Origin: Phytophthora sp. 'mugwort'
Lineage: Eukaryota; Oomycota; Peronosporomycetes; Peronosporales; Peronosporaceae
Reading direction: 5' to 3'
Length of the DNA: 64,000 bases
Assembly: GCA_033558025.1 (NCBI GenBank)
Contig: JAUCEF010000005.1
Span: forward strand, 7,564,001 to 7,628,000
This document shows, one piece after another, positions 9,945 through 22,089 of the stretch. The notes below the pieces were generated by a model. It was not told the origin of the DNA, made no database searches, and worked only from the letters and a program-made list of their open reading frames with translations. The position numbers and the translations under genes are program-made. How positions within the stretch are numbered: position 1 is the first letter of the stretch; each line of letters opens with the position of its first letter.

Positions 9945-12900
9945 TTAACCCTTGAACTCGAGCGCCTGGACCTTACATGTTATGACCGTTTTCTTAACGT
10001 GGACCGGACACGTTAAACTAGATTATACTCTGAGTTTGTATGGACCGCTTAAAAATTCAAACAACGAGGGGTAGGCAGTGTACCCACCGTACCTTTTCTC
10101 CCCCGCCGTCGGTGCATAGATGATAAGGATCAGTCTCAGTATAATAAACCAAAGGTAACGTCATTTCGCATACCGGATCGTGCAGGTTAGGAAACTGGCG
10201 CCACTCATTCCCTCTCACTTTCCGATTCTCCGGTTGGTACGCAGATTCTGTGTGCCACGCACAATGGCTTTCCGCGCGCGCTGGCAGGAATTCAAGCAAG
10301 CTGGATGGGACTCGAAGAAACCAACTGGCCTATCCCGCGATTTCACGTATTTGAAGCCTAGTAAAACGAAGAAGGACGTCCGCGGCGTCGACTATTTCGT
10401 GGGAGAGGACGCGCTGATGGAGTACCTGGACAAGATTGACATCGGTAAGAACTCGCGACATTTTCTGCTTGGCCCGTAGCTTCATCTAATTGTTTTTGAG
10501 ACCAAAGCAGCTGGAGAAGGAGAAACACGAGAAGGAGGCATCGGTACGTTTGGCGGCACGGCCAGTGGGAGGCCACAGCAGCTCAGCAGAATCTGCGCAG
10601 GACGCCGCAGCGACCGGAGGTATAGTCACTGTGGTCCGTATGTACACTTTGGTATTGGACTAAGCGTGTATGTTGCTGTTAGCATGTACAGCTGATCCAG
10701 TGAATCAGACCGCAGTGTGCGCCCCCCAGCTGCTTCCTGTTGTCATTTCATCCTCGAAGAAGCGACCTCCACGCAAGGCTACAGGGAGGAAGAAGAAGAA
10801 AGCTACGAAAACGTTAATGGCGGAGGCGGAAGGTATACATTCGCTATTCTGTATGTTATACATTTGGCTGTGGCTAATCGGGTATTGTGGTGTGCGGTGA
10901 TGCAGTTCAGGCTGACAATGAGAACGACGAAAACCAACCAGTCCCGACACCCAGTGTGAGGAAGAAGATGCGATTCTGTGTGTTTCACCCCATGAAAAGG
11001 CGTACGGCAACGGGAGTAGCGCTGACGAGGCACCTAAATCGCGAGGTATGAAATCGCGTATGATACCCGATACCCTTGCTAGCCGATCTAATCCTGTATC
11101 TATATTGATTACTGTATATCATAACTACCCGGGAGTCGGCGCAACCTTGACCCAGAGTTCATTGAAGCTGATGCAAGCAGCGACTCAGCAGACGACTCAG
11201 ATGACAACTACAGTGACTCTGGTGTTGACGATGTCGACGCATCATTAAAGGTAGTCCAGAAGGTGAACAGTGTCATTGGCGAGGGATGGTTGGTACATCA
11301 TGTATGTACACGTTAGTGACCACGGCTAACTTGTGCTTCATTTTATTATTGTTAGGAGATGTCAATAATATTGCTGGTACTGATGACCCACTGAGGTTTG
11401 CGGGGTTCGAATCGGACGCTGAGAATGACGGCGGCGATAATAATGATTCGCCTGTAGATGGCTTCGATGCTACGGACGGGCAAACCCCTTCCACCAGACA
11501 TGGGGTTGACGAGCGCTTGCTCTCTACTGTTGGCGGGATGACGAACATCACGTCGGGAGGCGTGCCCAAGCACCTTCTTGAAGAAGATGGGCGACAGCGG
11601 GTGGAAGGCCCTAACGATGTACACGACTTACGACTTGATGGAGTCGTACGAGCAACATGGACCGGCCGCATTGGGTGAGGACTATTCGAACCTGTACGAA
11701 ATGGCGAGTCTGGGCCAACTGAGAGAGCGCTGGATGCGGCTACTACCCCATCGGGAGCGTTCTTTTACTTCATGCAGCCTGACCTTTGGGAGGCGATCGC
11801 GGAAGAATCAAACGCATATTTCGAAAGCATGATGGGTGAGCGAGTTAAAGGACAACATGCTAAGCAATTGGGCGCGTGAGCAAAAGCACAGTGAGTTCAA
11901 GAGTAAGTCGCGAGAGCGCATAAGGGTGGAAACCCAGTTTAGCGGACTGTTGATGGCGCGCTCAATAGTTCCAAACAAGGAGAAGATGGCAAACGACTGG
12001 CGGACTACGGATGAATGTGCCATCCCTCGCGGATGTTTCGGTCCGTTCATGACTCGCGATCGCTTCGTGCACCTGTCCCACAACGTGCATTTCAGCTCAA
12101 ATAGCGACCCACGAGCTGCCAAGGATCGTGCATGGAATTACGTCCAGTTATTGACGCCTTACAAGACCGCTTCGCTGCCGGGATCAAGCCTCCTGCCCGT
12201 CATGGCATTCGATGAAGCAATGCTCCCCTCAAGGTCGGCGTCAACCGAATGCGCGTCTACATCAAGGACAAGCCCCATAAGTGGGGCATCAAGTTGTTCG
12301 TATTGTGCTGCTCTACAACGGCGTACTGCATCCGGTATATTTATTTTATCGCTAAGTTTGCTAATCATGTATCTTACAGACTAACACATGCGTTAAGTTG
12401 TATGCTACAGCTTCAAAGTGTATTGTGGCAAGACGGAGAGCACAGGATTGGCAAGTTCCAAGGACTACAAGTCAGGACCTGCAGCTGTGGTGCGCAACCT
12501 CCAGCAAGTTTTCGGCTCTTCAGCTCCTGGAAATGGTGAGATGCGACTCGTGGTAATGAATAGGTTTTACTCGTCCGTGCCGCTCTCTTTGCAGCTATTG
12601 GCTATGGGGTTCTACGGTGTCGGGACCGTGAGGACAGACCGTCAGGGGTTGTGCACGAAACACGTACAGGTACTCACTGCAACTTTGTATCAAGTACAAG
12701 AAGTACGACAAGTCCCTTTTCCTTGGACTTGTAGATTTAGCAGTTACCAACGCGTACATCGTCTTCAATGCTGCTCGTGCCGCCGCCAACGTCAAGAAGA
12801 TGAGCCACGTGAAGGTCATGAAGCAGCTACTCCTCGAGCTGTGCCAACTGCGCGAAGACGACTGGGACTCCCTGCGCAGCAACGAAGCCCTTCAAGCGAC

Positions 12901-13810
12901 GCCGTCAAAGCCCAACAGCAACACGAGAAGCCGTCAGTCGGCCCACCGCCCACTGCAGAACGACGAATGGCGGGCTGGCAACAATCATATAGGGAGAAAG
13001 CGGCGTAAACGTGTCTGCAAAGTATGCTCTTTACTCAAGGGCACGGACAATGCCCGTGGTGGGGATTCATTCATCTATTGCATCAAATGCAAGCTACCGA
13101 CGGCTTCCACGAAGCCCATATCCTGGCGCGTTTTCCGGTGCGAGAAGAAGCGGCACGTCGTTGATGGCGATATCATATCCTGCTTCGACATTTGGCACAG
13201 GGCCTGGCGCAACGGAACACTGATGCAAAACAAGACCGAAAGGAAGAGGAGCATTCGTGCCCGCACGCCTGGAGGTCGCAGAGAGAATGATAGAGGTGAG
13301 GAGGACGAGGAAGAATCCGCGGAGGGTGAGCAATCAAGCGATGTGTCAGCTGTTGGATCCCCACAGGAAAAGACGCGCACGCCGTTCGGGAAGTGTCGAC
13401 GACCACTGACATGAGCAGCTGGTTTGGTCTCCGTTCACTTTAAATTTCAGTATAGACAAATGTCACGTCATTTGACTTCGTTGCATCTGTTCTTGGCTAG
13501 CATCTATAAAACTGTGTCGACGGTTGTGTTCGTCGTTGTATGGATTTTATCACAGCACAATCCGCACATCATACACGCTATCAACTCAAACGTGTATCTG
13601 ATGTGACTTCAGGTCTGCAGCAAATTGGACCATACATCATAACGTGAGAAGCCGTTTGCGATGTTTAGGTTTAGCTTGCTGCTATCCACTATACACGTTA
13701 ATAAAACATCAAGCGTTTAGTATGCAATCCCTTACCCGCAGATACAGGTTTGGGTACCTAGGGCTTAGGGAGACGGGGGGAATGAAAACCCCTCGGGTTC
13801 AAGGGGTTAA
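9945..13810 (+). mobile_element. piggyBac element with TTAA target duplications, inserted in a LINE
   Basis: TTAA lies at 9945-9948 and 13807-13810. Directly inside are matching ends: left CCCTTGAACTCGAG (from 9949) and right, read inward, CCCCTTGAACCCGAG (from 13806), with one indel and one substitution in the first 15 bases. TTAA duplication plus CCC-starting termini is the piggyBac hallmark. The element is 3,858 bp without the duplications and carries one degenerate transposase gene on the + strand. Removing it and one TTAA joins the two LINE halves without a frame change, which dates it after the LINE and shows a clean insertion. Confidence 0.88.
10264..13414 (+). pseudogene. piggyBac transposase, degenerate, with introns and internal deletion
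   Basis: It starts at ATG 10264 (MAFRARWQEF). Probable introns are 10445-10510, 10620-10691 and 10833-10905, then two more near 11044-11131 and 11275-11355, all GT...AG. An acidic N-terminal region follows, then the DDE_Tnp_1_7 part: FFYFMQPDLWEAI (about 11761), the first-aspartate block VMAFDEAMLPSRS (about 12200), KDKPHKWGIKLFVLC (about 12265) and RLVVMNRFYSSVPL (about 12545). Near 12655 the sequence jumps from RTDRQGLCTKH to KYKKYDKSLFLGLVD. The intervening segment expected in the family, which carries the GVDxHD block, is missing. Stops and frameshifts occur at about 11890-12250. The C-terminus has a Cys/His-rich zinc-finger-like part (VCKVC...YCIKC...CFDIWH) and an acidic tail ending at 13414. 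It cannot encode an active enzyme. Confidence 0.8.
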
Positions 13811-15610
13811 GGAGTCGGCCCGTAGCTGCTCGTACTCTTCGAACTGTAGTCGTTGAACGACCGATTTGGTTGCCTCTGTTGATCCGATCCACGTGCCCAG
13901 AAGTTGGTGGAGGTGTTTCCTGCCGTTCGCTTGTTGTGACGAAGCTGCCTCGCTCGCGCTTGTTGAGGGGATATCCCTTGATTCCCACCTAGTGAGACAT
14001 CTCGAAAAGCCAAGGACATCCAGGCCGCTGAACAACGATCGGTTCGTTGCGTAAGCCAAAGAATGGCATGCTTCGTCCGTTGTACCTTACATGCGATCGA
14101 AATGGAGACAAGTCCCAGTCCTCCTGCTTGCTTTGGCGTGAAGATCAACGCCGGGGTGAGCTTGTGGCGAGTGGTATCCGTGCTGGTTGCATGCCTCCAG
14201 AGAAATTGCTTCTGGAGGTTCCGTAGCTGTTTGTCCGCCCACTCGGGCAGCTCGAAAGCTGCCGCTGCAAAAAGCACAGAATGCAGCATGATGACATTCA
14301 GGATTATGACACTTAACCCCACACTCGTCGCCAGTTGCGTCGCCGTCTGCGTTGCACGTTGCGGATTCAGAGTGCCCAGTTCGTGTCTGTGATTTTACCC
14401 GTGACGACCGCGTATCCTAGGTACCGGACGGTGTCGCCGTGCTGTAGTACCGGAATGCCCAAATACTCCTTCAACTTCACCGCAGTGTTCAGGAACATGA
14501 TTTTGCTTTTGGTAGTTGTACCCGTAGGCCCGAGAGATCTCCAAACTTCTCCACAATCTCTATTAAATGCTGCAATTGGTCTGCCTGCTGCATGAAGACC
14601 GTGGAGTCGTCAATAAATGCGGAATACTTGTGCTCTGCTGCTGTCGTTCCTGGAACTTCAGCCCCCGAATCCTGCTGTCTTGCTGGATGGAGAGCGCCAG
14701 AGTTTTTGCTGCCGGTAAGAAGAGCAGGGGGACCAGGGGACAGCGTTGCCGTATCCCAGAGAGTATTGCCTGCAGATCTGATGGCTGCCCGTTCACGAGG
14801 ACCTGGCTGTGGTTCCGTCGTGATGCTTTCGTATCATGTCGACAAATTCCTTCGAGAAGCCGAATCTCAGCAGGGCTAAAAATAAGAATTCGCGAGCCAC
14901 TGTGTCCTTCGCTTTCTTGAAGTCGAGGAGCAGGATGACTCTGCTCAGCATCGCTGCGAGTTCGGGTTCGCCATTCGCTGTGTCGAGCATAGCCAGCATC
15001 ATCATGACTGTTTTCAGCATCTGCTGTCCATGTACAAGTCTCTGCTGGGATCCACGAATTGGCTTTTCTATCACGCGCTGAGCCCGCGTCGCTAGTATCT
15101 TCGTGAAGCCCTTGTAGCCTGTTTGCAGTAATGAGATCGGACAAAAATCCATCGCGTTGTCCGAGTCTCCTTTCTTCCGAAAGGGAATGATGAGTCCTTC
15201 CAGGAATGACTGCGGCGGGTCGACCCCCTTTTATCAGCTCGTTTCCGATGACCACTAGGGCTGGAACAAGAAGCGCCCGCGCATCTTTGAATAGATCGTT
15301 GTTCAAGCCGCCTGGACCAGTAGCTTTATGCTTGTTGAGTGCATCGAACGTTTGAATCACCCTGGTCTGGGTTATGGGCCGCATTAGGTGTTGGTTGTCT
15401 TCCTCAGACAGCCGTCGGGAGGCCGGGATGTGGACGAACTTGTCGAATTCGGTCTCGATTTGCTCGGGCAACGTGACATTGTGGGTTTCCCCAAGTATCG
15501 GTCTCCATTTAGAGCCGAATTTGACCGCGATCGTCATGCACGATTTAAACTTCCGTTCGTTTGATTCTGCGGATGGCAGTGATGGTTTGATCTCGTTCCC
15601 AATTTGAAAC
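13811..15610 (-). pseudogene. LINE retrotransposon, reverse transcriptase half
   Basis: Minus-strand RT domain in broken frames. A pre-RT region (LNKHKATGPGGLNNDLFKD) lies near 15290. Then come [19 protein letters not shown] near 15150, [17 protein letters not shown] near 14915 (consensus DFxKAYD, so Tyr is replaced by Lys), the GIRQRCPLVPLLF block near 14720 (consensus RQGCP) and a degraded FxDD region near 14610. Post-RT ELPEWADKQLRNLQKQFLW lies near 14230. The endonuclease domain normally found before RT in such elements was not seen upstream of 15.6 kb, so the element is 5'-truncated or that part has decayed beyond recognition. Confidence 0.72.
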
Positions 15611-15769
15611 GCGCTTGAAATTCCATCTGAGCAGGTCCATGGAGCGTGAAGCCGGCCGAGGAAGCAGGGATGAATAAATGGAAAGATGTCAGATTAGATT
15701 TTTTCATTGCTGCATAATTCAACTTGCATTCACGCTGCATTGATGTCACCAATCCTGCAACCACTAAAA

Positions 15770-16335
15770 TTATAAAAAATAAAAGACACGAACCCTTTAA
15801 CGTAATGAAAGAGTCGCGATGCTACTTAGCGCTTTCATGGTATTGTGCTTTTCGTCAAAAGTTTTGCCGTCAGGGGGGATTTGGCGAACCGTCTTGCAAT
15901 CGACAAAGTGAACTGATTGGTCAGAATTCCAACTGCAACTTTCTGCTCAGTCCCTCTCGCGGAAGCTACCACCAAGGCGCCACCAAACGCCCACGTGTCA
16001 CCAGGGTACATTGGCACGTCTATATGCTAGATGAGTGGATTGTCTAGTTCGCCTAGGTGTGTGCTAATTCAACGCGAACCAGGTTACAGCAAGGGGTACA
16101 AGCTTTGCGGCATTGTTTGCTTACGTCCGTGCCGTAGCTGGAAGCGGCACTCAAGCTGTTGGTGATCGACCTAATACGCAGATTACTTTAACAGAGTATA
16201 TCGCAGTGAGTGCATACACGTGTGGAAGCAAGTCCAAACGCAACTGCAGATCTAGCGTAAGACTGCGTGACGTGATACGGCAGGTGTCTGAAAGAGAGTT
16301 TGTTCTAGTAGGCTACTCTCTATGGTATTGATTCG
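15770..16335. other. Stretch without recognisable gene
   Basis: AT-rich start, then short frames with no family resemblance. It separates the LINE 5' side from the Tc1/mariner remnant. Confidence 0.4.
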
Positions 16336-16339
16336 TGCT

Positions 16340-17405
16340 GGTTTGATTTTGTACGTAGATCGGTTGCGCAGGATCGTGGAAGCAGTCGTGACAAAACAAC
16401 ACGATCACCCTAATAGTGCTCTACTGCTTGTACGGTTTTTACAACCTCGGCTATACGCGAAAGGAGCTTTCGCACATATACCAGAAGAGTGACAGCACGA
16501 TCAGTACTGGATCCGAGTCTACGAGACCACCGGAACGTTTGAACGGGCAAATAATGCTAGAGACAGAAAGTTTACCTGTGCTCACAAGCAATAGTATGTT
16601 TGTACTATGCCGAGCGACAGCTAGCATATCTAGACGAAGCCCAGACCGCTTTTCAACAAGCTCACCACATCAAGATCTCAAGGTCATCTGTTTGGCAAAT
16701 TATACATGATTGTACGTTGACGTGGAAGGTACTTGAGCGCCTCGTAGTGCACATAAATGAGCGTGATATATTTCGCTTTGTCGATGAATAATGCAAGATT
16801 GACGGGGGGTTACCACAACCTTGTCTTCCTAGATGAGGTGTCTTTCGCCAACCGGCTGATAAGGAAGCGCGTATATTCTCTCAAGGGGATAAATCATTTA
16901 GTTCGTTGCGATTTCCTACGCAAGCCAAGGGTGTCCATGTTGGCTTTCATCGGGTTGCTAGGGTTGAAAAATACTACGACACGCAGCGAACATTTGACCG
17001 GTTTGAAATTGTGAAGTGCTGAAAAGACTTCGTTATTCAAAGAGAGGTAGCGTTCATCAGTATCCTGGTACTCACTCAGAGTGGATTCTTGACGGTGCGT
17101 CGATCCACAGACACCTTGAAATTGTACACTTCTTACGAAAGTTGGCATTGTGCCCGTATTCGTACCCGCTTATTGTCCGTTCTTTCATCTCATTGAGACC
17201 ATCTTTGGGTTTGTGAAGAAGGCAATTCAGCGCCATTACGATGAATCAACTGGCCGAGATTACTTCCGTTTGCTGTGAAAACATTTCGTCGCTTTGCGAA
17301 GTTTAATATTGCACGAGTATCGGCCCCTTGTTACTGGGAGGAACATGGACACTTCGATCCGGCAGGACCCTTGTCAGCCGAAAAACGACACGTTCCAGAT
17401 ATATA
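16340..17405 (+). pseudogene. Tc1/mariner (IS630-type) transposase remnant
   Basis: Parts of a Tc1/mariner-like protein follow each other in order in different + frames. A helix-turn-helix region (NLGYTRKELSHIYQKSDSTI) starts near 16445. ERQLAYLDEAQTAFQQAH and SRSSVWQIIHD lie at about 16606-16710. The first catalytic block LVFLDEVSFANR is near 16822 and RKPRVSMLAFIGLLGL near 16920. The second aspartate block is WILDGASIHRHLEIVHFLR near 17083, and GLVKKAIQRHYDESTGRD near 17207 and HFDPAGPLSAEK near 17350 belong to the C-terminal part. Frameshifts and stops (for example at 17012 and 17276) make it inactive. Terminal inverted repeats were not identified. Confidence 0.72.
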
Positions 17406-17479
17406 GATATGCCAAACGAAGACGATGAAAGTCTTGAAACGTGTTAGAGGTGCAATCGCAGCTAGAAGGACAGATATCA

Positions 17480-18380
17480 TACTAGTGGTGTTCTGTTTCG
17501 CTCAGGTTCTCCATTCGAGACAGCGGATCAATGACCTCGTCAGCTGCTGGAGGCTTGAGATCACGAATAAACTCCTCAATTATACGTTTACGCGAATGGC
17601 GATTGCATTTGTGGGCATCCAAGCGTGCGCCAAATATCTCCCATTCTTTGCGTAAGCCTTCATTCCGCGAGTGAACCATTCACACATTCGAGCGTCATTT
17701 CAGCTGTGCGCGTCAGGTTTGTCAGCCGCTCCTCAGCTTCTGATTCGGTTGCTCCAAACATTGGGCCAAGCTGCAGTGGCGGAGGCTCTGCCATTGCTGT
17801 GCTCCAAGTAGAACGATCCAGGTTACGCATGATGTGGTTGAATCATAGTCCCCGCGTCTCCGTAGATGTTTGTTACCTGCAGCTCCAGTGTTCTTGCAGG
17901 TAGGCCACAACCTCATGAACACAGCTCTCAGCTGCGGTCCCAGCACGGTCAGTTTCAACTGGGCGAGTGCAAGCATTCAACAAGCCTTCGAGTTCGTAAG
18001 CCTTGGAAATGCTCAGGTCGTACTCGTAAACGAGGAGCTTGACTATATGTCCGCGGGTCGACACAAGCCAATGTAGCCACACGTGCTCCGACGGAGCTGT
18101 CGACGACGTGACGCTTCAGCTGGACTGAATAAACTTAGCCCATTCGGCTTCAATTCCAGCTTCTAACCTTACACCGTCTGTGTTTGCTGCTCGTCCTTTT
18201 ACTCGACTTCCCCTGTGTTGCCACAGCTTGTGAATAATCTTCTGGAACGTCGACCCATTTGCAACTAAGTCGTCAAGTGTATTACCAGACGAATCTCGCC
18301 GTCCAACTGTCGATGTGATAATCGACTGGACAACAAGCTGGAAAAGGTTGGCTGGCGAAGGTGACATTGCTACGACCATC
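17480..18380 (-). pseudogene. Unrecognised protein remnant, minus strand
   Basis: Four consecutive minus-strand frames look like pieces of one protein: 18379-18116 (IIHKLWQHRGSRVKGRAAN, GIEAEWAKFIQ), 18082-17873 (WLVSTRGHIVKLLVYEYDLSI, KAYELEGLLNAC), 17976-17722, and 17679-17482 (RKEWEIFGARLDAHKC, RKRIIEEFIRDLKPP). The amino acid composition is protein-like and helical, and the breaks are stops and frame changes. The family was not recognised. In this setting it is probably the accessory protein of a transposon, which is inference only. Confidence 0.4.
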
Positions 18381-18779
18381 TGTAGCTGCCCTTCCTGTGT
18401 GGCGTGGTTTCCGCAGGCCGGACTTGATCGAAACGTGGCGAGTTATTCGGCGCTGGATGCAGGGGCATTGACGCACGAAAGCTCTTCCGTGTCGGCGAAG
18501 CATCCTCGAGCCGAGTCGGTGGAGTGCGATTTCGATCAGGGTATGGCGAGACGCGCACTCTTCTGCGCTCGGCGCGACGCTTCGGCGTCATGGCTGCTGT
18601 GCCGCCGACGGAAACTTTCTAAAGTAATATTCTTAACATTTTAGATGGGTCTGGCGATAGTGCAGCTATTGGGCTCGGACGAGTCAATAATTGCCCCGAC
18701 CAGTTTGGAGTAGAACCACAATAAAAAGGTGGCAAAAAGCGCCGTTTTTTTAGGTGTTTTGCAAAACACGGTGAAAGTT

Positions 18780-19700
18780 ACGCCTCTAAACGGGCGCTGG
18801 GAGCGTCCTTACGTATTTCTCCGCAGCTTTCGTCAGCTCCACCAAATCCTCTACCGACCTCGCCAGCTCTACCACGTCCCGCACCACCTTCGTTAACTTC
18901 GTTAGGTCCAGCAAGTCCTTCACCAGTTCCATCACGTCCGGCTCTGACCTCTCCAGCTCGTCCGCGCCCTCTACGACCTTCGACACCTCCAGCAGGTCCT
19001 ACCAGACGTCGTGTACTGCAAATCGTCGCCATTGCGGCGGGAACTCCGATAGCTCCACCGGGTCCATCTCGAACGTTATCAACATCAGCACAGTCGTCGC
19101 TAACTATAGCAGTACCTTCGCCAGCTGGATTGAGTGCTACTTGACCGTAGATACCTCCGACGAATTCTCCCGCACTGCTTCCATGTTCGGCGAATCTTGT
19201 GCCACCGTCGCCAGTTCCGCCGAGTCTATCGCCAACCGCACTAGTCTCAGCGGTCCTTCCCAACCTTTACCATCCCCGCCACTTTCAACGCGTCTTTGGC
19301 AGCTCCACCACGTCCAGCACGACCTTCGCCAACTTCGATGTGCCCTCGACCGAGCCCTCCATCGACCTCATCACCTCGTTCAAGGGCTCCACAAACCTCG
19401 TCACACGCTTTACGTCCTACAAAACATTTGGCAGTTCCACCTTTTTCGGCTGTTCCACGGCATTTAGGTCATCCGCCATTCTCAGCGCGACCAATATCGC
19501 CCGCACCACGTACTGCATGTCTTGCGTTACATTCTCCAGTTCCGCCGATTTGTTCACTTGGAATATCAGCACTGCAAGCTCCCATCATTTACAGCACTAC
19601 GCGCCAGGGCCGTTGCTACCGCTCGTACTGTGGCTGGCTTCTCCATAGTCTCAACACTACCACCAACAGCTTCGCGGCGTAGCTTTAATAGGTTTGACCC
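18780..19700 (-). repeat. Degenerate in-frame repeats encoding amphipathic helices (minus) or Ser/Thr-rich frame (plus)
   Basis: The DNA is an imperfect array of CCAGCTCCACCACGTCC-like units. On the minus strand one frame reads as leucine/valine heptad-like units such as KLTKVVRDVVELARSVEDL (about 18850-18900) and KLAKVVLDVVELPK (about 19310-19350), interrupted by stops. On the plus strand the same units read Ser/Thr-rich (SSTTSSTTF, SSTFFGCSTAF). The helical reading looks more like a former protein. No intact gene was found. Confidence 0.5.
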
Positions 19701-19879
19701 TCGACTGATGTTTCCTTTGAAATGAAGAGTTGCTGGGGGGTTATAAGATCTGTGGTATTTCTCTCAGCATGTTCACGTGACGTAGGGGCACATCCACGTT
19801 TGGCTTCTTGACTATGCAGTACGTGACAAAGGCACACGCCACGCGTGAGACAATAAGTAGTTGCTTGTGTTGGGTAACG

Positions 19880-21990
19880 ACCTTCCCACCGCCACACAAT
19901 GCAGCTGCGACGCTTCCGGTTCTAGATCTGGTTGGACGCCGCAGGAGAGCAAAATTGTTGTAGGGCTACCTTGGCTGCGATGGAGCGCACGCTTAATGGC
20001 TCCGGCCTCGCGAGGCGCCGAGTTAGATATGCATTTGCTCTAGCGACATCCATCCAAGCGTGCGCTGGCTTCTTATGCCACATTTTTAAGGAATGGCCAT
20101 CAGCTATTGAGAATCGCCCTCGCATCTGATCAAGACGGGCACACCTCTGCATGCTGCTGTTCTATGCACCGATACAGGTTGCCGCTGGAAACGCAGCGTC
20201 CTCGCTGCCAACCAGGCGAGACGCCGGGGTCACAGTGGATGGGTCAGCATTTGACACAATGTACACAATACTGCCGTCGCATCAGGACGACGCTATCGTT
20301 CTATGCTCTGGCGAAACCGCCTGACTTAAATCACTTTGAATAAATTGTCGTGATCTTTATCAAGAATATGTGCGCCGGAAAATGTTTGCGGTCGTCCGAA
20401 TTGTTACGCTTCCATACAACCCTTGGATTCGAAGCTCTTGTAGCAATTGGACAGACGTAAAATAATTGTCCGAGTCCACTACACGGCTGGTCCCAAGCAG
20501 AGGTCGAATAGCTTCTAGAACGAGTTGTCGGATCTTAGACGCCTTTGTCAGTTCGGTCGTAGCAACTGCGTTTCCTGACTTGTAGCCACACTTCAAGTCA
20601 ATCGGCAATGTCGGACTTGATGCAATACAATCGGTAGTCTAGCGCTATCCAACTTGAAGAACAACACAGCCTATACAGTCGGAAATGATATTTACCGATG
20701 GGTTTCATGTGGTTGAACACAATCACGTGTCGCCCCTGGCGTGATCGACATGCCACACTGACCTCGTCGAGAGCAACATCACGGTTGACCGCAATATATT
20801 TGCCGCATGTTACTTTCAGTAAATTGAGAAATGGCCGGATACGCGCCGCCACAGCTTTTCTAATAGTGGTGGGGGCTGCGTTGAAACTCATGTAACGCCT
20901 AAGAACTTTGAATCAGCTGATACTCATAATGCCATCCAATGAAGTGGTGGTTCCTCCAAATACGACGTCTTCCGGTTGAGGTTCCCTATAGTTCGAGAAC
21001 TTACCTTTATCATTTAAAGTCATGAAGAAGAGGATTCCAAAGAAAGGCATAAGCTCGGACAATGTGAACGGACTCGACGTTTCGTATCTCCTTCGTGATA
21101 GCACACTGGTTGGTCTCGTGCAGTAATTCTCTCCAAAAATATAGCGGCAGAGGCGAAAAAAGCATGAGCTGGCCGAGAGCCCAAAAAATATGTTTATACT
21201 CGGAAGGCAGTCGAGTTCTTGTGGAGCCATCGGGGTACTCATACATCGGTGGGGGCGGGGGGGGGGGGGGGCGTCTACGTGGACCGTCGAGTTGAACCGC
21301 ATGTTCTTAAGGACCTCGACCTCAGTCAGGCTTGTGGGAGCTCCTCTAAAAACCCGTACTCCTCATGCACATTCGCCAGGTCCAGCTCTGATGTATCGCT
21401 CTGTTCCATCTCGCCCTTGCTATCACGCTGCGTTTTGCCCGTGTCGGTCGATATTTTTCAGCAACAAGAGGGACCTATAATTCTCGACGCCTGCCTGTAC
21501 CGTCTCCACGTCGACTTGCTCAACCGATTGTTAGAACTGAGAGTCTATCCACCGGAATTGAAATGGCGATTCATACTTGCTCTGCCTTGGTCGGCGCCAT
21601 ACACGTCCAATAATAAAGGCAGTTCCAACAACTCGATAAGCCTTTGTTTTCATCCAAGTTCCCTTCTCGTAAGTAAATACGACCAACTTGTCAATATATG
21701 TCTTGCAGCAAGGCAGGTGGTGCTCTTGTGTCACCGTAGTTTGAGTCGCAAACGGAGGAACACTTCCGATCGTACCGACATGCATGTGACCTTGTTCAAC
21801 GGTGTCAAAATCCAGATGTGGGACAACACGACCAACGTCATCATCACTGACCGAATCAAGTCTACCATTAAGACTGCAAGAAGCACCTCCATTACGCTGT
21901 CCACCCCCCAACCCCAAGTTCGTGTGCCCGCCCGTAACCTCATCCGTGCCCACGACGTCTGTCACCATCACTAGCGCGAGCAACTCTATG
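19880..21990 (-). pseudogene. Second piggyBac-type transposase remnant
   Basis: Minus-strand blocks of a DDE_Tnp_1_7 protein. They are WRRPRQSKYESPFQFRWIDSQF (about 21540-21600), LLHETNQCAITKE with FTLSELMPFFGILFFMTLNDKG (about 21000-21120), ALDEVSVACRSRQGRHVIVFNHMKPIGKYHF (about 20680-20790), VVDSDNYFTSVQLLQELRIQGLYG (about 20420-20490) and a C-terminal MWHKKPAHAWMDVARANAYLTRRL (about 20000-20080). Frames shift repeatedly. A 15-G tract at 21257-21271 sits in the coding region and reads as a proline run. The sequence differs from the element at 10-13 kb, so it is a separate family. The TTAA-flanked ends were not located. Confidence 0.68.
21257..21271. repeat. Poly-G tract (15 G) inside piggyBac remnant
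   Basis: Homopolymer; on the minus strand it reads as a proline run in the transposase remnant. Confidence 0.9.
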
Positions 21991-22089
21991 CCCTCTCACA
22001 TCGGCGCCGCTCCCTCGCATGAGTCCGCCTGCACGCACAGAGCGTATTATTACAAATAATTAGTATCCAACCGCTTCACCTAGCTGCTA

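Noticed and set aside
13661..13676. TTTAGG-like telomeric repeats
   Set aside because: Only two imperfect units inside the piggyBac 3' region; chance.
19199..19648. 149-codon Ser/Thr-rich + frame as a mucin-like gene
   Set aside because: It is the complement of the helical repeat array, with no start context or signal peptide. Repeats can keep several frames open by chance.
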